A program made the position numbers and the translations under genes. The notes under the pieces are model-generated. The model was not told where the DNA came from. It did no database searches and worked only from the letters and a program-made list of their open reading frames with translations. DNA of 64,000 bases, taken from the NCBI GenBank assembly GCA_016721765.1, contig JADKHO010000002.1, positions 620,001-684,000 of the forward strand. The letters are read 5' to 3'. Positions 55,952-64,000 of the stretch are shown here, piece after piece. The DNA is from Bacteroidota bacterium. GTDB taxonomy: Bacteria; Bacteroidota; Bacteroidia; UBA4408. Position 1 is the stretch's first letter, and the number at the start of each line of letters is the position of its first letter.

Positions 55952-57361
55952 TTACACAGCAGTTAAAAGCAGTTTTTCAGCATTTATGCTGTTAGGGAAA
56001 AGTTGAATAAAATGAGCATAAAATAATTGACGTACCAACAACCTTTTGTATTCAGCCGTACCTCTGGCATCCGATATAGGCGCAATTTCATTTTGCAATA
56101 TTTGGGCTGCATCCGTAATTACTTCTTCAGAAATATTTTTACCAATTAAAAATTCAGAGGTTTGATTCAGGTATTTGGGAAATGCAAAAACTCCACCGGC
56201 AGAGACATTTGCCTTTGAAATTTTGCCGTCAACAACTTCAAGCAGCATTGCGCTGTTAACGCTGGCTATATCTAAATGTGTGCGCTTGCTTACCTTTTCA
56301 AAATTAAAAAACGAAGTGGAAGAAGGCAAATCAAACATAATTTCTTCGATATATTCATCAGCTGCTTTATCAAGTGTTTTATAGCCTTTATAAAAATCTT
56401 TCAATAAAATAGTTCGCTTAACTCCATGATTATTTAATACTAGTGATGCATTTAAAGCCAGGAAAAAAATTGTCATATCCCCAATTGGTGAGGCATTCAC
56501 GAAATTCCCGGCAAGGCTTGCCATATTTCGTATAGGTGTTGATGAAATCAGTTTTGTATGCTTACCTATATTAGGGAAAATCTGCTTCATCAGCGCACTA
56601 TCTCTAATATCTTCAACAGTTGTAGATGCTCCCAAATGCAATATATTGGCTTCTTTTCTTATACCATTCAACACCGGATTATCAAAAACAAAATCAATAT
56701 TGGCATGCACCATGCTTTCGTGTTTTTGCACATACAAATCGGTTCCGCCGCCCACTTTAATTTTTACTTCATTTGACACAGAAGGCGCTTTAAATTCTTT
56801 CAGCTGCTTTTCGATTGTTAAGAAGTATTCCGGAATAAATTTTTGCGCCACGAGCCAAGGAATTAAGTCGGCTTCCTTCCTGTTAGCCACTTGAGCTACA
56901 ATACTGGCAGCGGCTCTTTCGAGGGATTTGTATCCGGTGCATCTGCAAATGTTGCCATCTATAGCAGCTATAGCATTGGAATAATTCGGAGTTTTTACGC
57001 TCATGCAAAAACCTACCAACGACATTACAAATCCAACTGTACAAAATCCGCATTGGGTTCCTCCTTCGTTCACAATTGCTTGCTGAACAGGAGTTAATTC
57101 TTTACTGTTAATACCTTCTACCGAAACAATGTGTTTACCTTGTGCATTTCCAAGCGGCATAAGGCAAGAAGTCATAGATTTATAGACTAATTTTTCATTT
57201 TCGAAAGCGCCAACAAGCACGGTACAAGCTCCACAATCGCCTTCACGGCACCCTATTTTAGTTCCTTTTAAATTTTGTTCATACCTTATAAAATCTAACA
57301 TTACCATACCGGGTGGCAAGTGTGTAGAAATTAATTTATCATTTAGAATAAAGGAGATCAT
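55952..57361 (-). CDS. xdhA: Xanthine dehydrogenase, 2Fe-2S and FAD subunit
   Basis: Electron-transfer subunit of 469 residues. The first 2Fe-2S cluster has Cys38, 43, 46 and 66 (GCREGDCGAC) and the second has Cys104, 107, 139 and 141 (GGTQCGFC, ICRCTGY). The FAD domain includes VGGGTDLYVQKHES near 203 and SLAGNFVNASPIGD near 275. It lacks the Moco domain, which xdhB supplies. Unusually, xdhB does not follow directly. The mARC-like enzyme gene is divergent from it, 75 bp away. Confidence 0.95.
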   Translation of the reverse strand: MISFILNDKLISTHLPPGMVMLDFIRYEQNLKGTKIGCREGDCGACTVLVGAFENEKLVYKSMTSCLMPLGNAQGKHIVSVEGINSKELTPVQQAIVNEGGTQCGFCTVGFVMSLVGFCMSVKTPNYSNAIAAIDGNICRCTGYKSLERAAASIVAQVANRKEADLIPWLVAQKFIPEYFLTIEKQLKEFKAPSVSNEVKIKVGGGTDLYVQKHESMVHANIDFVFDNPVLNGIRKEANILHLGASTTVEDIRDSALMKQIFPNIGKHTKLISSTPIRNMASLAGNFVNASPIGDMTIFFLALNASLVLNNHGVKRTILLKDFYKGYKTLDKAADEYIEEIMFDLPSSTSFFNFEKVSKRTHLDIASVNSAMLLEVVDGKISKANVSAGGVFAFPKYLNQTSEFLIGKNISEEVITDAAQILQNEIAPISDARGTAEYKRLLVRQLFYAHFIQLFPNSINAEKLLLTAV

Positions 57362-57436
57362 TCACTATTTATTTAATTGTAAAGTTAATTTTTTTTCTGT
57401 GCGATTGTAAGCAAGGAATAGTAATTTTGAAAACAA

Positions 57437-58258
57437 ATGAAAGAACTTAGGTTATCACAAATTACAATTTATCCGGTTAAATCGTTAGGCGGCATTGCTC
57501 TTACTTCGGCATTAGCCGAGCAGCGAGGATTAAGATATGACAGGCGTTGGATGATTGTAGATGAGCAAAATAAATTTATTACACAACGTGAAAATTCAAA
57601 CATGGCTTTGATTGGAACGCGTTTAGATACCAATGGTTTTGAATTGTTTCACAAGCATTTTCCTGAAAATAAAATTTTCATTCCATTCGCTATTACGCAT
57701 GGAGAATCACTCCTTGTGACCGTTTGGGACGATACATGCGTGGCATTGCATTGGAATGAAGAGGCAGATAAATGGTTGAATTTAACCCTCAACATGAATT
57801 GCAAATTAGTATATATGCCCGAAAGTACACATCGTCAGGTGGATACAAAATTTGCCCATAATAAAGAAATAACCAGCTTTTCAGACGGCTTTCCTTATTT
57901 AATTATTGGAGAAGAATCATTAAACAATTTAAACTCCAAATTAGAAAAAACAATTCCGATGAACCGCTTTCGACCAAATTTTGTTTTTGAGGGAGGAGAA
58001 GCTTTTGATGAAGATACTTGGTTAAAATTTAAAATTGGCGAAGTGAACTTTGTGGGTGCAAAACCATGCGGGCGATGTGCCATTACAACAATTAATCAGG
58101 AAGACGCAACACAAAGTAAAGAGCCATTAAAAACACTCAGTAAATATAGAACCCAAAAGAATAAAGTATTATTTGGACAAAATTTACTTACCGATTCCGG
58201 AGGAAAGATTAATGTGGGCGATAAATTAGTGGTGTTAGCATATAAATCTGAAAAGTGA
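57437..58258 (+). CDS. MOSC-domain molybdenum enzyme (mARC/YcbX-like)
   Basis: Protein of 273 residues with an N-terminal MOSC beta-barrel (about 5-125; ITIYPVKSLGGI, RGLRYDRRWMIVD) and a C-terminal MOSC domain (about 135-270). The segments FRPNFVFEGGEAFDEDTW cut at EGGEAFDEDTW, KPCGRCAITTIN (Cys211 and Cys214) and PLKTLSKYRT match mARC and YcbX, where a cysteine here coordinates molybdenum. These enzymes reduce N-hydroxylated bases, including hydroxylaminopurines. The C-terminal ferredoxin domain of E. coli YcbX is absent. It begins an overlapping operon next to xdhA, which fits a molybdenum and purine context. Confidence 0.88.
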   Translation: MKELRLSQITIYPVKSLGGIALTSALAEQRGLRYDRRWMIVDEQNKFITQRENSNMALIGTRLDTNGFELFHKHFPENKIFIPFAITHGESLLVTVWDDTCVALHWNEEADKWLNLTLNMNCKLVYMPESTHRQVDTKFAHNKEITSFSDGFPYLIIGEESLNNLNSKLEKTIPMNRFRPNFVFEGGEAFDEDTWLKFKIGEVNFVGAKPCGRCAITTINQEDATQSKEPLKTLSKYRTQKNKVLFGQNLLTDSGGKINVGDKLVVLAYKSEK

Positions 58259-59283
58259 CCACAACATCCACCAATATAAGATTAAGGATAACTGCCTTAT
58301 GGGCATTTAGTGAAGCATTTTTGGGGGGTATCTTGCATGCCTTTCACATTCCATTTGCCGGATTAATCTTATCGTCATTTGCAGTCTTATGCATGGTGGC
58401 TATAGCCCTTCAAGGTCCCTCCAAGGGAGAAATCATAAAAGCAACCCTTTTGGTAATAATAATTAAAGCATTACTCAGTCCACACACCCCTGTAAGTGCT
58501 TATTTCGCAGTACTCTTGCAAGGTGCAATGGGTGAATTGTTATTCTTAAGCGGAATGCCTTTTACTTTGTCGTGTTTACTTTTGGGGATAGCCTCTTTGC
58601 TTCAATCGGCCTTTCAAAAACTTATTATTTTAACCTTAATTTTTGGTGTAGATTTTTGGAAGGCACTGGATGAATTTTTAAACAGCATTAATAAAATGAT
58701 GGGTCTTAGTTCCATTTCCTATAGTATTTACCTTATTGCAGTTTACTTAGGTCTGCATTTAATAGCCGGCATATTTGTTGGGATTTTTTCGGGAAGACTA
58801 CCTCATTTTTTTTCGCAATCTGCTTTCGAGTTTAATACCCAAAAATTTGAGGTTCCAACTACATTGACGCTTTTTCCTTTGAAAAAAACCACAAAAAACC
58901 GTTTTACAAAACCCATTTATTGGATACTTTTTATACTACTATTTGTTGCCCTTTATGAAACATTTTTTCCTGGCAAAATGCCCCCTATTCTAGGAAGTAA
59001 GGCATTTAAATTAATTTTACGATCAAGCATTTTTTTGCTTCTTTGGTATTTTATTGTCGCGCCAATTTTATTGATGCTATTTCAAAAATGGCTCGCAAAA
59101 CAACAAAGTAAATTTTCGAAAGAAGTGGATAGTATTTTAAAACTAATTCCGGAAATGAAATACATTAGTGAGCAGTGCTGGCAAAGAACTTCTACCAAAC
59201 GGAGCTTCAAGCGAATTAGTACATTTGTGCGATTTACTTTTTTTATGTTGCTTGCAAAACAAAATGCAGATATACATTCTTAG
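58255..59283 (+). CDS. Polytopic membrane protein of unknown function
   Basis: A protein of 342 residues I do not recognise. Six or more hydrophobic segments lie at about 10-130 (GILHAFHIPFAGLILSSFAV cut at HAFHIPFAGLIL; TLLVIIIKALLS; YFAVLLQGAMGELLFLSG), 130-170 and 215-265, ending in a charged region (WLAKQQSKFSKEVDSILKL). The first half is reminiscent of an ECF-transporter S-component fold, but I see no family signature. The GTG start at 58255 overlaps the stop of the mARC-like gene, and the end overlaps the NTPase gene by 20 bp, so the trio is translationally coupled. Confidence 0.7.
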   Translation: MTTTSTNIRLRITALWAFSEAFLGGILHAFHIPFAGLILSSFAVLCMVAIALQGPSKGEIIKATLLVIIIKALLSPHTPVSAYFAVLLQGAMGELLFLSGMPFTLSCLLLGIASLLQSAFQKLIILTLIFGVDFWKALDEFLNSINKMMGLSSISYSIYLIAVYLGLHLIAGIFVGIFSGRLPHFFSQSAFEFNTQKFEVPTTLTLFPLKKTTKNRFTKPIYWILFILLFVALYETFFPGKMPPILGSKAFKLILRSSIFLLLWYFIVAPILLMLFQKWLAKQQSKFSKEVDSILKLIPEMKYISEQCWQRTSTKRSFKRISTFVRFTFFMLLAKQNADIHS

Positions 59284-59743
59284 CGGGCAAATTCAGCGTG
59301 GCAAAACCACTTATCTTTTAAATTATAGTAAGGAACATCCAAACTGTTCTGGAATACTGAGCCCTGTTATTGCCGGGCGGCGCTATTTTTATGCTATAGC
59401 ATCAAAGGAAAAATTTAAAATGGAAGCCGATTCCAACGAAATAAATACCCTCGAAATTGGCAAGTACAAATTTTCGAAAACTGCGTTTGATTGGGCAATT
59501 GAGCAATTACATGAAGCAATGAAGCGTGCTCCGGAGCTACTCATTATTGATGAAATTGGACCGCTCGAACTTAAAGACCAAGGATTTTCGGAGGTATTGA
59601 AGCGATTGCTGGAGCCTTCTGCCAACATTAAAAACTTACTATTAGTGGTGCGAGAGAGTGCCGTTGAGCAGGTAATCGCCCATTTTCAGATTAATTCAGC
59701 TCAGCTAAAATTTTGGGATTGGAACCCCTATATTAAAGTATGA
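59264..59743 (+). CDS. THEP1-like P-loop nucleoside-triphosphatase
   Basis: NTPase of 159 residues from the ATG at 59264 (MQIYILSGQIQRGKTT); an earlier in-frame start would lie deep in the upstream gene and is rejected. Walker A is SGQIQRGKTT near 7-16 and Walker B is LLIIDEIGPLEL near 92-103, the THEP1-type arrangement. THEP1 proteins hydrolyse NTPs in vitro; their physiological role is unsettled. Overlap with the membrane protein gene (20 bp) and the permease gene (ATGA) argues that it works with one of them. Confidence 0.8.
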   Translation: MQIYILSGQIQRGKTTYLLNYSKEHPNCSGILSPVIAGRRYFYAIASKEKFKMEADSNEINTLEIGKYKFSKTAFDWAIEQLHEAMKRAPELLIIDEIGPLELKDQGFSEVLKRLLEPSANIKNLLLVVRESAVEQVIAHFQINSAQLKFWDWNPYIKV

Positions 59744-61086
59744 GTACGAAACTAAAACGTTCACTTGGTTTAACAGAATCAACAGCCATCAATATGATTG
59801 ATATGGTTGGTATTGGGCCATTTGTAACTATGCCCTTTATAATCGGAGCAATGAATGGTCCAACCTGTTTATTTGCGTGGCTTTTGGGAGCCATTCTTGC
59901 TTTTGCAGATGGATTTGTGTGGGCAGAATTAGGTGCCAAGTGGCCCGAAGCGGGTGGAAGTTATCAGTTTTTAAAAAAACTTTTTGGTGAAAAGAAATGG
60001 GGAAATTTATTCTCCTTTTTGTATATCTGGCAAACAACTATTCAAGCACCTTTGGTGATTGCAAGCGGCGCCATTGGGTTTTCGCAGTACTTTTCTTATT
60101 TAGTGCCTTTGGATATTTGGCAGCAAAAAGCTGTTTCAGGTGCCTTAGTTATTGTGATAACTTTATTGCTTTATCGAAATATTTCGGATGTTGGAAAAAT
60201 ATCGGTGCTTTTGTGGGCAGGCGTTTTACTCACATTTGCCTGGTTAATTTTTAGTGGATTCACCCATTTTAATTCGGCGCAAGCATTTGATTTTTCGGGT
60301 GGAGCAGATTGGACCACGACACTTTTTTTTGCCGGATTAGGGCAAGCAAGTATTAAAACGGTGTATAGTTTTTTAGGATATTATAATGTATGTCATCTCG
60401 GAGCTGAGATAAAAGAACCGGAACGTAACATTCCCAGAAGCATTTTTATTTCCATTGCCGGAATAAGTGTTTTGTATTTATTGATGCAAATTTCTGTCTT
60501 GGGCGTTATTCCCTGGCAAGAAGCAAAAGACTCTCCTTTTATTGTAAGTACTTTTTTCGAAAAAATATATGGTCATACTACCGGACTTGTCGCAACGGGC
60601 TTAATTCTCTGGATTGCATTGGCTTCGCTTTTTGCAGTAATGCTGGGCTATTCCAGAGTGCCTTACGCTGCAGCGGTGGATGGTAATTACTTTTCCGTTT
60701 TTGCAAAAGTGCATCCTACCAAAAATTTTCCACATGTTTCGCTTCTCATTCTTGCTGCCGTTGCTTTTGTTTTTAGTTTGCTCTTTAAATTAAAAGAAGT
60801 TATAACTGCCATTATCGTAATGCGCATTTTAATTCAGTTTGTAAGTCAATCTGTTGGGGTTATATTATTGAGAAGAAAAAAGGTAGAAATGCCTTATAAA
60901 ATGTGGTTTTTTCCATTGCCTGCTTTGATTGGTATTTTAGTGTGGTTATTTATCTTTTTTTCGAGTGAATGGATTTATATTGCGGGGGCTTTTGGCGTTA
61001 TACTTTCGGGAATAGTTTTGTTTTTATTATTTGCTAGAAATAAGGGTAATTGGCCTTTTGAAGGGGAGAAGATTGGTACTCTTTAA
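59740..61086 (+). CDS. APC superfamily permease
   Basis: Transporter of 448 residues with about 12 hydrophobic segments, starting in MVGIGPFVTMPFIIGAMNGP cut at GIGPFVTMPFI, the glycine-rich first-helix motif of amino-acid/polyamine/organocation carriers. Later landmarks are GLGQASIKTVYSFLGYYNVCHLGAEIKEPERNIPRS cut at GAEIKEPERNIPRS. Substrate unknown; the adjacent purine and molybdenum genes make an amine, nucleobase or amino acid plausible. It is the last gene of the four-gene operon. Confidence 0.9.
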   Translation: MSTKLKRSLGLTESTAINMIDMVGIGPFVTMPFIIGAMNGPTCLFAWLLGAILAFADGFVWAELGAKWPEAGGSYQFLKKLFGEKKWGNLFSFLYIWQTTIQAPLVIASGAIGFSQYFSYLVPLDIWQQKAVSGALVIVITLLLYRNISDVGKISVLLWAGVLLTFAWLIFSGFTHFNSAQAFDFSGGADWTTTLFFAGLGQASIKTVYSFLGYYNVCHLGAEIKEPERNIPRSIFISIAGISVLYLLMQISVLGVIPWQEAKDSPFIVSTFFEKIYGHTTGLVATGLILWIALASLFAVMLGYSRVPYAAAVDGNYFSVFAKVHPTKNFPHVSLLILAAVAFVFSLLFKLKEVITAIIVMRILIQFVSQSVGVILLRRKKVEMPYKMWFFPLPALIGILVWLFIFFSSEWIYIAGAFGVILSGIVLFLLFARNKGNWPFEGEKIGTL

Positions 61087-61143
61087 TTTTAAGAATGGAT
61101 TAATTTGTGTGTTTTGAGGTATTAATCGGCATTGGAGGGTTCT

Positions 61144-61183
61144 CACAGATTTCGCGGATTTTCACAGATTTTTCAGAGATTTG
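61144..61183 (+). repeat. Quasi-periodic CACAGATTT-type element
   Basis: Four units of about 10-11 bp: CACAGATTTCG, CGGATTTT, CACAGATTTTT, CAGAGATTT. It is related in flavour to the GCGGAT elements at 22335 and 44227 but lacks their leader. Confidence 0.5.
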
Positions 61184-61188
61184 AATAA

Positions 61189-61566
61189 CTAGTTAATGAC
61201 TCTAATGAGGCTTACTTTATCTACTAAGCTAGATACATTAAAATTGACTAATATTCCTAGCGGTTTTTTTGCTAATCTTAAATAAGTAAGTAATTGTTTG
61301 TAATGAACTCCATGAATCGCTTCTACTGATTTTAATTCAATAATCACGGTTTCTTCCACTATGATATCGAGGCGAAAGCCTATGTCCAAATTTTCGCCCT
61401 TATAAATTACAGGTACACCGATTTGGGTTCTAAAACTCAAACCGCATTTGTCGAGTTCATAAGCTAATGCAGCTTCGTAAACACTTTCGAGTAAGCCGGG
61501 ACCAAGTTCCTTATGAACTGTAAAAATGGCTCCTCTAATTTTGAAGGTAATGTCGTTTATTTCCAT
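61189..61566 (-). CDS. GxxExxY family protein
   Basis: A protein of 125 residues in the GxxExxY family, named for the motif GLLESVYEAAL near residues 25-35 (GPGLLESVY). The pattern DIIVEETVIIELKSVEAI (near 70-87) is that of a PD-(D/E)xK nuclease-like core (Asp, Glu-x-Lys). Members are scattered and often found in repeat-rich or mobile regions. The function is unknown. A TATCTTTG promoter-like element is only 5 bp from its start. It stands alone between a permease and a hypothetical protein. Confidence 0.88.
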   Translation of the reverse strand: MEINDITFKIRGAIFTVHKELGPGLLESVYEAALAYELDKCGLSFRTQIGVPVIYKGENLDIGFRLDIIVEETVIIELKSVEAIHGVHYKQLLTYLRLAKKPLGILVNFNVSSLVDKVSLIRVIN

Positions 61567-61636
61567 GGTTCAAAGATATAACGCACTTTAAACGAATGGT
61601 AACGATGAATGAAGTATAAAAGGATGATTTTTTATG

Positions 61637-62110
61637 CTAAACTAGCATCTTACTGTGCCAACTATCTATTAATGGAATTTCCCAATTGCTTTCAAAATCA
61701 GCTTTATTGCTCACCAAATTATTAAACACAATTGTTTCAGGCGTAATTTCACCCAATTCAATTTTCTTTTCGAAGTTGGAAAGGGAACAAGTTATAACCT
61801 CATCATTTATTTTATAGGCAACCAAAAGGCGATTCATCAAATTGATGTTGAGTTGTTTTTCTATGTTTTGAAAAAAATGAATGGATTTATCAATTCCGCA
61901 ACCACTTGCATTTGCTTGCGATTCGTCGACAAATAAGACTAAAAATCGATTGTAGAATATTTCAAGTTGAGATTTTAGTAATTTTCCGTGTGCGGTCCAG
62001 TTATCAATAAATGTGACAGCATCCTTTTTAATTAAGACTACCTCTTGGTCAGTTAACGCTCTATCGGCTTGGTAAATCCAAACTTTTGATTCAGGGATAA
62101 AATTATTCAT
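61637..62110 (-). CDS. Bacteroidota conserved hypothetical (misnamed ABC transporter ATPase family)
   Basis: A protein of 157 residues from the ATG at 62110 (MNNFIPESKVWIYQADRAL); an upstream TTG is less likely. The conserved region is LVLFVDESQANASGCGIDKSIHF cut at ASGCGIDKSIHFFQN. I know similar proteins annotated as ABC transporter ATPase, but no Walker A or B motif is present, so that label is wrong for this gene. Function unknown. It lies between GxxExxY and a secreted cyclophilin on the same strand. Confidence 0.78.
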   Translation of the reverse strand: MNNFIPESKVWIYQADRALTDQEVVLIKKDAVTFIDNWTAHGKLLKSQLEIFYNRFLVLFVDESQANASGCGIDKSIHFFQNIEKQLNINLMNRLLVAYKINDEVITCSLSNFEKKIELGEITPETIVFNNLVSNKADFESNWEIPLIDSWHSKMLV

Positions 62111-62147
62111 GTTTAATACTAAATTCAATTACAAAGATGAGAAGATA

Positions 62148-63578
62148 TTATTCAATTTCAATTTTTTCAGTAAGCAAAATCTTGTTTACTTCGATTGATA
62201 AAAAGTAAACACCTTTTGAAAGTTTGCTTGAATTAATTTTAAAATCGTTAGGCCCGGAAAGTGCATTTCTTTTTTCGCTTAAAACTACTTTTCCGCTAGC
62301 GTCATGTATCTTTATATATGCAGAACCTGCTAATTTAGACTCAATTGATGCAGTAAATTCTTCTTGAATTGGATTTGGAAAAACTGATTTTAATGAAACT
62401 GTTTCCGTTCCGGCGTTTGGATTTCGAATTCCTAAATTAACGCCAGTTTTAAAGGAAAAAATTTGAGAAGAAAGTCCCTGACTTGTACCTTGGTTTCCCC
62501 TTACGCGCCAAAAATATGTTGTGTTTGGAAGTAAACCTGTAGCTTGATTAATGGTATCGGTAATCCCTGCTTGATAGTATGCAAGCGACCCGGAAGTGAA
62601 ACTTGTATTGGTTGCAATTTGTAACAAGTAGGTAGTAGCTCCCGGTACTTTTGTCCATTTACAAAGAGGATTTAACACAATACCTGTATCCAAATTGATT
62701 GGCAAAACTAATTGTGGAGCAGCTTTAGTAGTGAATGCTCTAACATTTGAATAAGCGCTTTCATGCCCGCCGTTGTTTGCTTTCACACGCCAAAAATATT
62801 TTGTATTTCCTAATACATTTGGTAAACCGGTAGCGTTTACACCAACAATTCGGGTATAATTCACCATGGAAAATAGCGAATCTACACTAAACTCGGCAGT
62901 ATAAAGTATTGCATCATTGCTGCTTGACCAAGTAATATTTTGAGTATTTCCCACATTTACACTGTTATTTGCAGGTGAAATTAAGGATGGAGCAGTCGGT
63001 ATTGTATTATTTACACCAATATAGGTAACAAACATTTCAATTTTTTGAAGCGGCACATCATTCAAATCTTTTGGTGAATTAACAATGGTATCGACTATAT
63101 TCATACCTTCAGTTACCTTTCCAAAAACAGTATATTGTCCATTTAAATTTGGGGCGGGTGCTACACAAATATAAAACTGAGAAGAAGCGCTATTTATGTT
63201 GTTATCCCGCGCAGCACCAATAATACCACGCAAGTGCTGCACGGCACTAAATTCAGCATTAACGGTTGGTTGATTAACATTTCCCTGACCCCAAGTGGAT
63301 ATTGGACCATGAATTGAGTTGGGATCACCACCCTGAATAACAAAACCTGGAAGAACTCTGTGAAAAGCAGTACTATCAAAAGCTAAAGCTAAAGCCAGGC
63401 TGTCAAAATTTCGAGTATGGTTGGGCGCTATTAAAGGGAATAATTCTAATTTGAATGTACCTAAATAACTACCGGCGCGGTGGGTAACAATTTGATAGCG
63501 GGGTTTGTCGATTCCTTGAGCAAACAAAGAATTTACTACCAGGCAGAAACAGATTAAAAAAAACAACTTCTTGTTCAT
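62148..63578 (-). CDS. Secreted cyclophilin-type peptidyl-prolyl isomerase with T9SS type A tail
   Basis: A protein of 476 residues from the ATG at 63578 (MNKKLFFLICFCLVVNSLFAQ, a signal peptide); an upstream in-frame TTG is rejected. Residues 30-195 form a cyclophilin: FELELFPLIAPNHTRNF-like FKLELFPLIAPNHTRNF, the catalytic arginine block FHRVLPGFVIQGGDP, and SQFYICVAPAPNLNGQYTVFGKV cut at SQFYICVA. Residues 205-390 contain two fibronectin-III-like repeats with the segment YFWRVKANNGG/YFWRVRGN. The last 75 residues (FPNPIQEEF to LLTEKIEIE) are a type A sorting domain. A surface-directed prolyl isomerase is unusual. Confidence 0.93.
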   Translation of the reverse strand: MNKKLFFLICFCLVVNSLFAQGIDKPRYQIVTHRAGSYLGTFKLELFPLIAPNHTRNFDSLALALAFDSTAFHRVLPGFVIQGGDPNSIHGPISTWGQGNVNQPTVNAEFSAVQHLRGIIGAARDNNINSASSQFYICVAPAPNLNGQYTVFGKVTEGMNIVDTIVNSPKDLNDVPLQKIEMFVTYIGVNNTIPTAPSLISPANNSVNVGNTQNITWSSSNDAILYTAEFSVDSLFSMVNYTRIVGVNATGLPNVLGNTKYFWRVKANNGGHESAYSNVRAFTTKAAPQLVLPINLDTGIVLNPLCKWTKVPGATTYLLQIATNTSFTSGSLAYYQAGITDTINQATGLLPNTTYFWRVRGNQGTSQGLSSQIFSFKTGVNLGIRNPNAGTETVSLKSVFPNPIQEEFTASIESKLAGSAYIKIHDASGKVVLSEKRNALSGPNDFKINSSKLSKGVYFLSIEVNKILLTEKIEIE

Positions 63579-63729
63579 AGGGTTAAATTGACAGGTTAAG
63601 GACAATCGAAGTTAATAATAAATTGCAAGACCGTTAAAAAAAACAAGTTTTCGCTTTTGTATTCAAAAAAAATTATCTTTAACCGAACAATTTTAGAGAG
63701 GTCCATTTAAAAACTAAAAAAATAAAGCT

Positions 63730-64000
63730 ATGCCACGAATGATTAAATCAGGACTCATTCAAATGAGTTTGCCCAAAACGGAAGGAGAAGGAACTATAAA
63801 GGAAATTATAGATGCAATGGTTCAAAAGCACATTCCTCTGATTGAAGAAGCGGGAAAAAAAGGTGTTCAGATTTTGTGTTTGCAAGAAATATTTAATACT
63901 CCCTATTTCTGTCCTGGTCAAGATAAAGCTTGGTATGAATCGGCTGAAAGTGTACCGGGTCCTACAACTGATTTGATGGCCACTTATGCTAAGAAATACA
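63730..64000 (+). CDS. Nitrilase superfamily (carbon-nitrogen) hydrolase, 3' partial
   Basis: The N-terminal 90 residues of a carbon-nitrogen hydrolase, cut off by the window edge. It starts MPRMIKSGLIQMS and continues to VQILCLQEIFNTPYFCPGQD, where LQEIFNTPYF is the first catalytic glutamate segment of the nitrilase fold. This stretch is closest to beta-ureidopropionase or N-carbamoylputrescine amidase types (catalytic Lys and Cys lie beyond the window). TATCTTTA near 63674 could be its -7 element. The full substrate class cannot be settled from this part. Confidence 0.9.
   Translation, partial: MPRMIKSGLIQMSLPKTEGEGTIKEIIDAMVQKHIPLIEEAGKKGVQILCLQEIFNTPYFCPGQDKAWYESAESVPGPTTDLMATYAKKY

Noticed and set aside
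61637..62110. ABC transporter ATPase label
   Set aside because: No Walker A, Walker B or signature motif is present in this protein.

Overview
The window is AT-rich bacterial chromosome that I assign to the phylum Bacteroidota. Five secreted proteins end in type IX secretion (T9SS) sorting domains: four type A tails and one gliding-motility-associated type B tail. Promoters match the Bacteroidota TTTG / TAnnTTTG pattern (the clearest are upstream of rpsO and of the type B protein). There are DUF4199, FISUMP and GxxExxY proteins and the rpsO-pnp and phoH-purC pairs. I cannot name a genus.

Layout. 1-5834: rho (5' end outside the window), a DUF4199 membrane protein, and guaB followed by a double-parvulin foldase. 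6047-14773: a large type B T9SS protein broken by one frameshift, a lipid acyltransferase, and a PhoH-purC-M43 protease operon. 14869-18341: SAM hydroxide adenosyltransferase, a small monooxygenase-fold protein, ribD, guaD, a repeat-rich gap and a YigZ protein. 18328-22248: aminotransferase, miaE, cation/proton antiporter and universal stress protein. 22249-25626: a repeat, a frameshifted thioredoxin-like gene next to an abnormal homopolymer tract, then Fur, a STAS protein and purA. 25722-31872: pnp, rpsO, a LamG T9SS protein, pyrG and a hypothetical protein. 32112-37091: glycan-related genes (SGNH hydrolase, glycosyltransferase, UDP-GlcNAc 2-epimerase, sugar epimerase) and a FISUMP lipoprotein. 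37315-46363: dihydrouridine synthase, CPBP protease, tRNA-Ser with a decayed partial copy beside it, MazG-like hydrolase, GlxA-type regulator divergent from two SRPBCC proteins, acyl-CoA carboxylase, O-methyltransferase and M16 peptidase. 46567-64000: a T9SS beta-lactamase-fold protein, xanthine dehydrogenase genes split by a six-gene acylation cassette, a molybdenum-linked operon, a GxxExxY protein, a secreted cyclophilin and the start of a nitrilase.

The most interesting region is 47926-61086. The iron-sulfur/FAD subunit (xdhA) and the molybdopterin subunit (xdhB) of a xanthine dehydrogenase are usually adjacent. Here they are separated by a tightly coupled same-strand cassette: FkbH-like HAD enzyme, acyl carrier protein, MaoC-type hotdog protein, SDR reductase, MBOAT acyltransferase and SGNH-like protein. 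I read the cassette as a pathway that makes an unusual short acyl group on a dedicated carrier and transfers it to a surface or exported acceptor. Divergent from xdhA is an overlapping operon with an mARC/YcbX-like molybdenum enzyme, an unrecognised membrane protein, a THEP1-like P-loop NTPase and an APC permease. This suggests a purine or N-hydroxylated purine locus.

The intergenic DNA carries several repeat families. These include 8-bp GATTAGCT arrays at two loci, a 61-bp duplicated element whose hairpin shows a compensatory base change, and a dispersed element at 22335 and 44227 with identical internal spacing. The two frameshifts both fall in short T runs, and one lies beside about 300 bp of nearly pure homopolymer. 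Sequencing or assembly error is therefore a serious possibility at those places.
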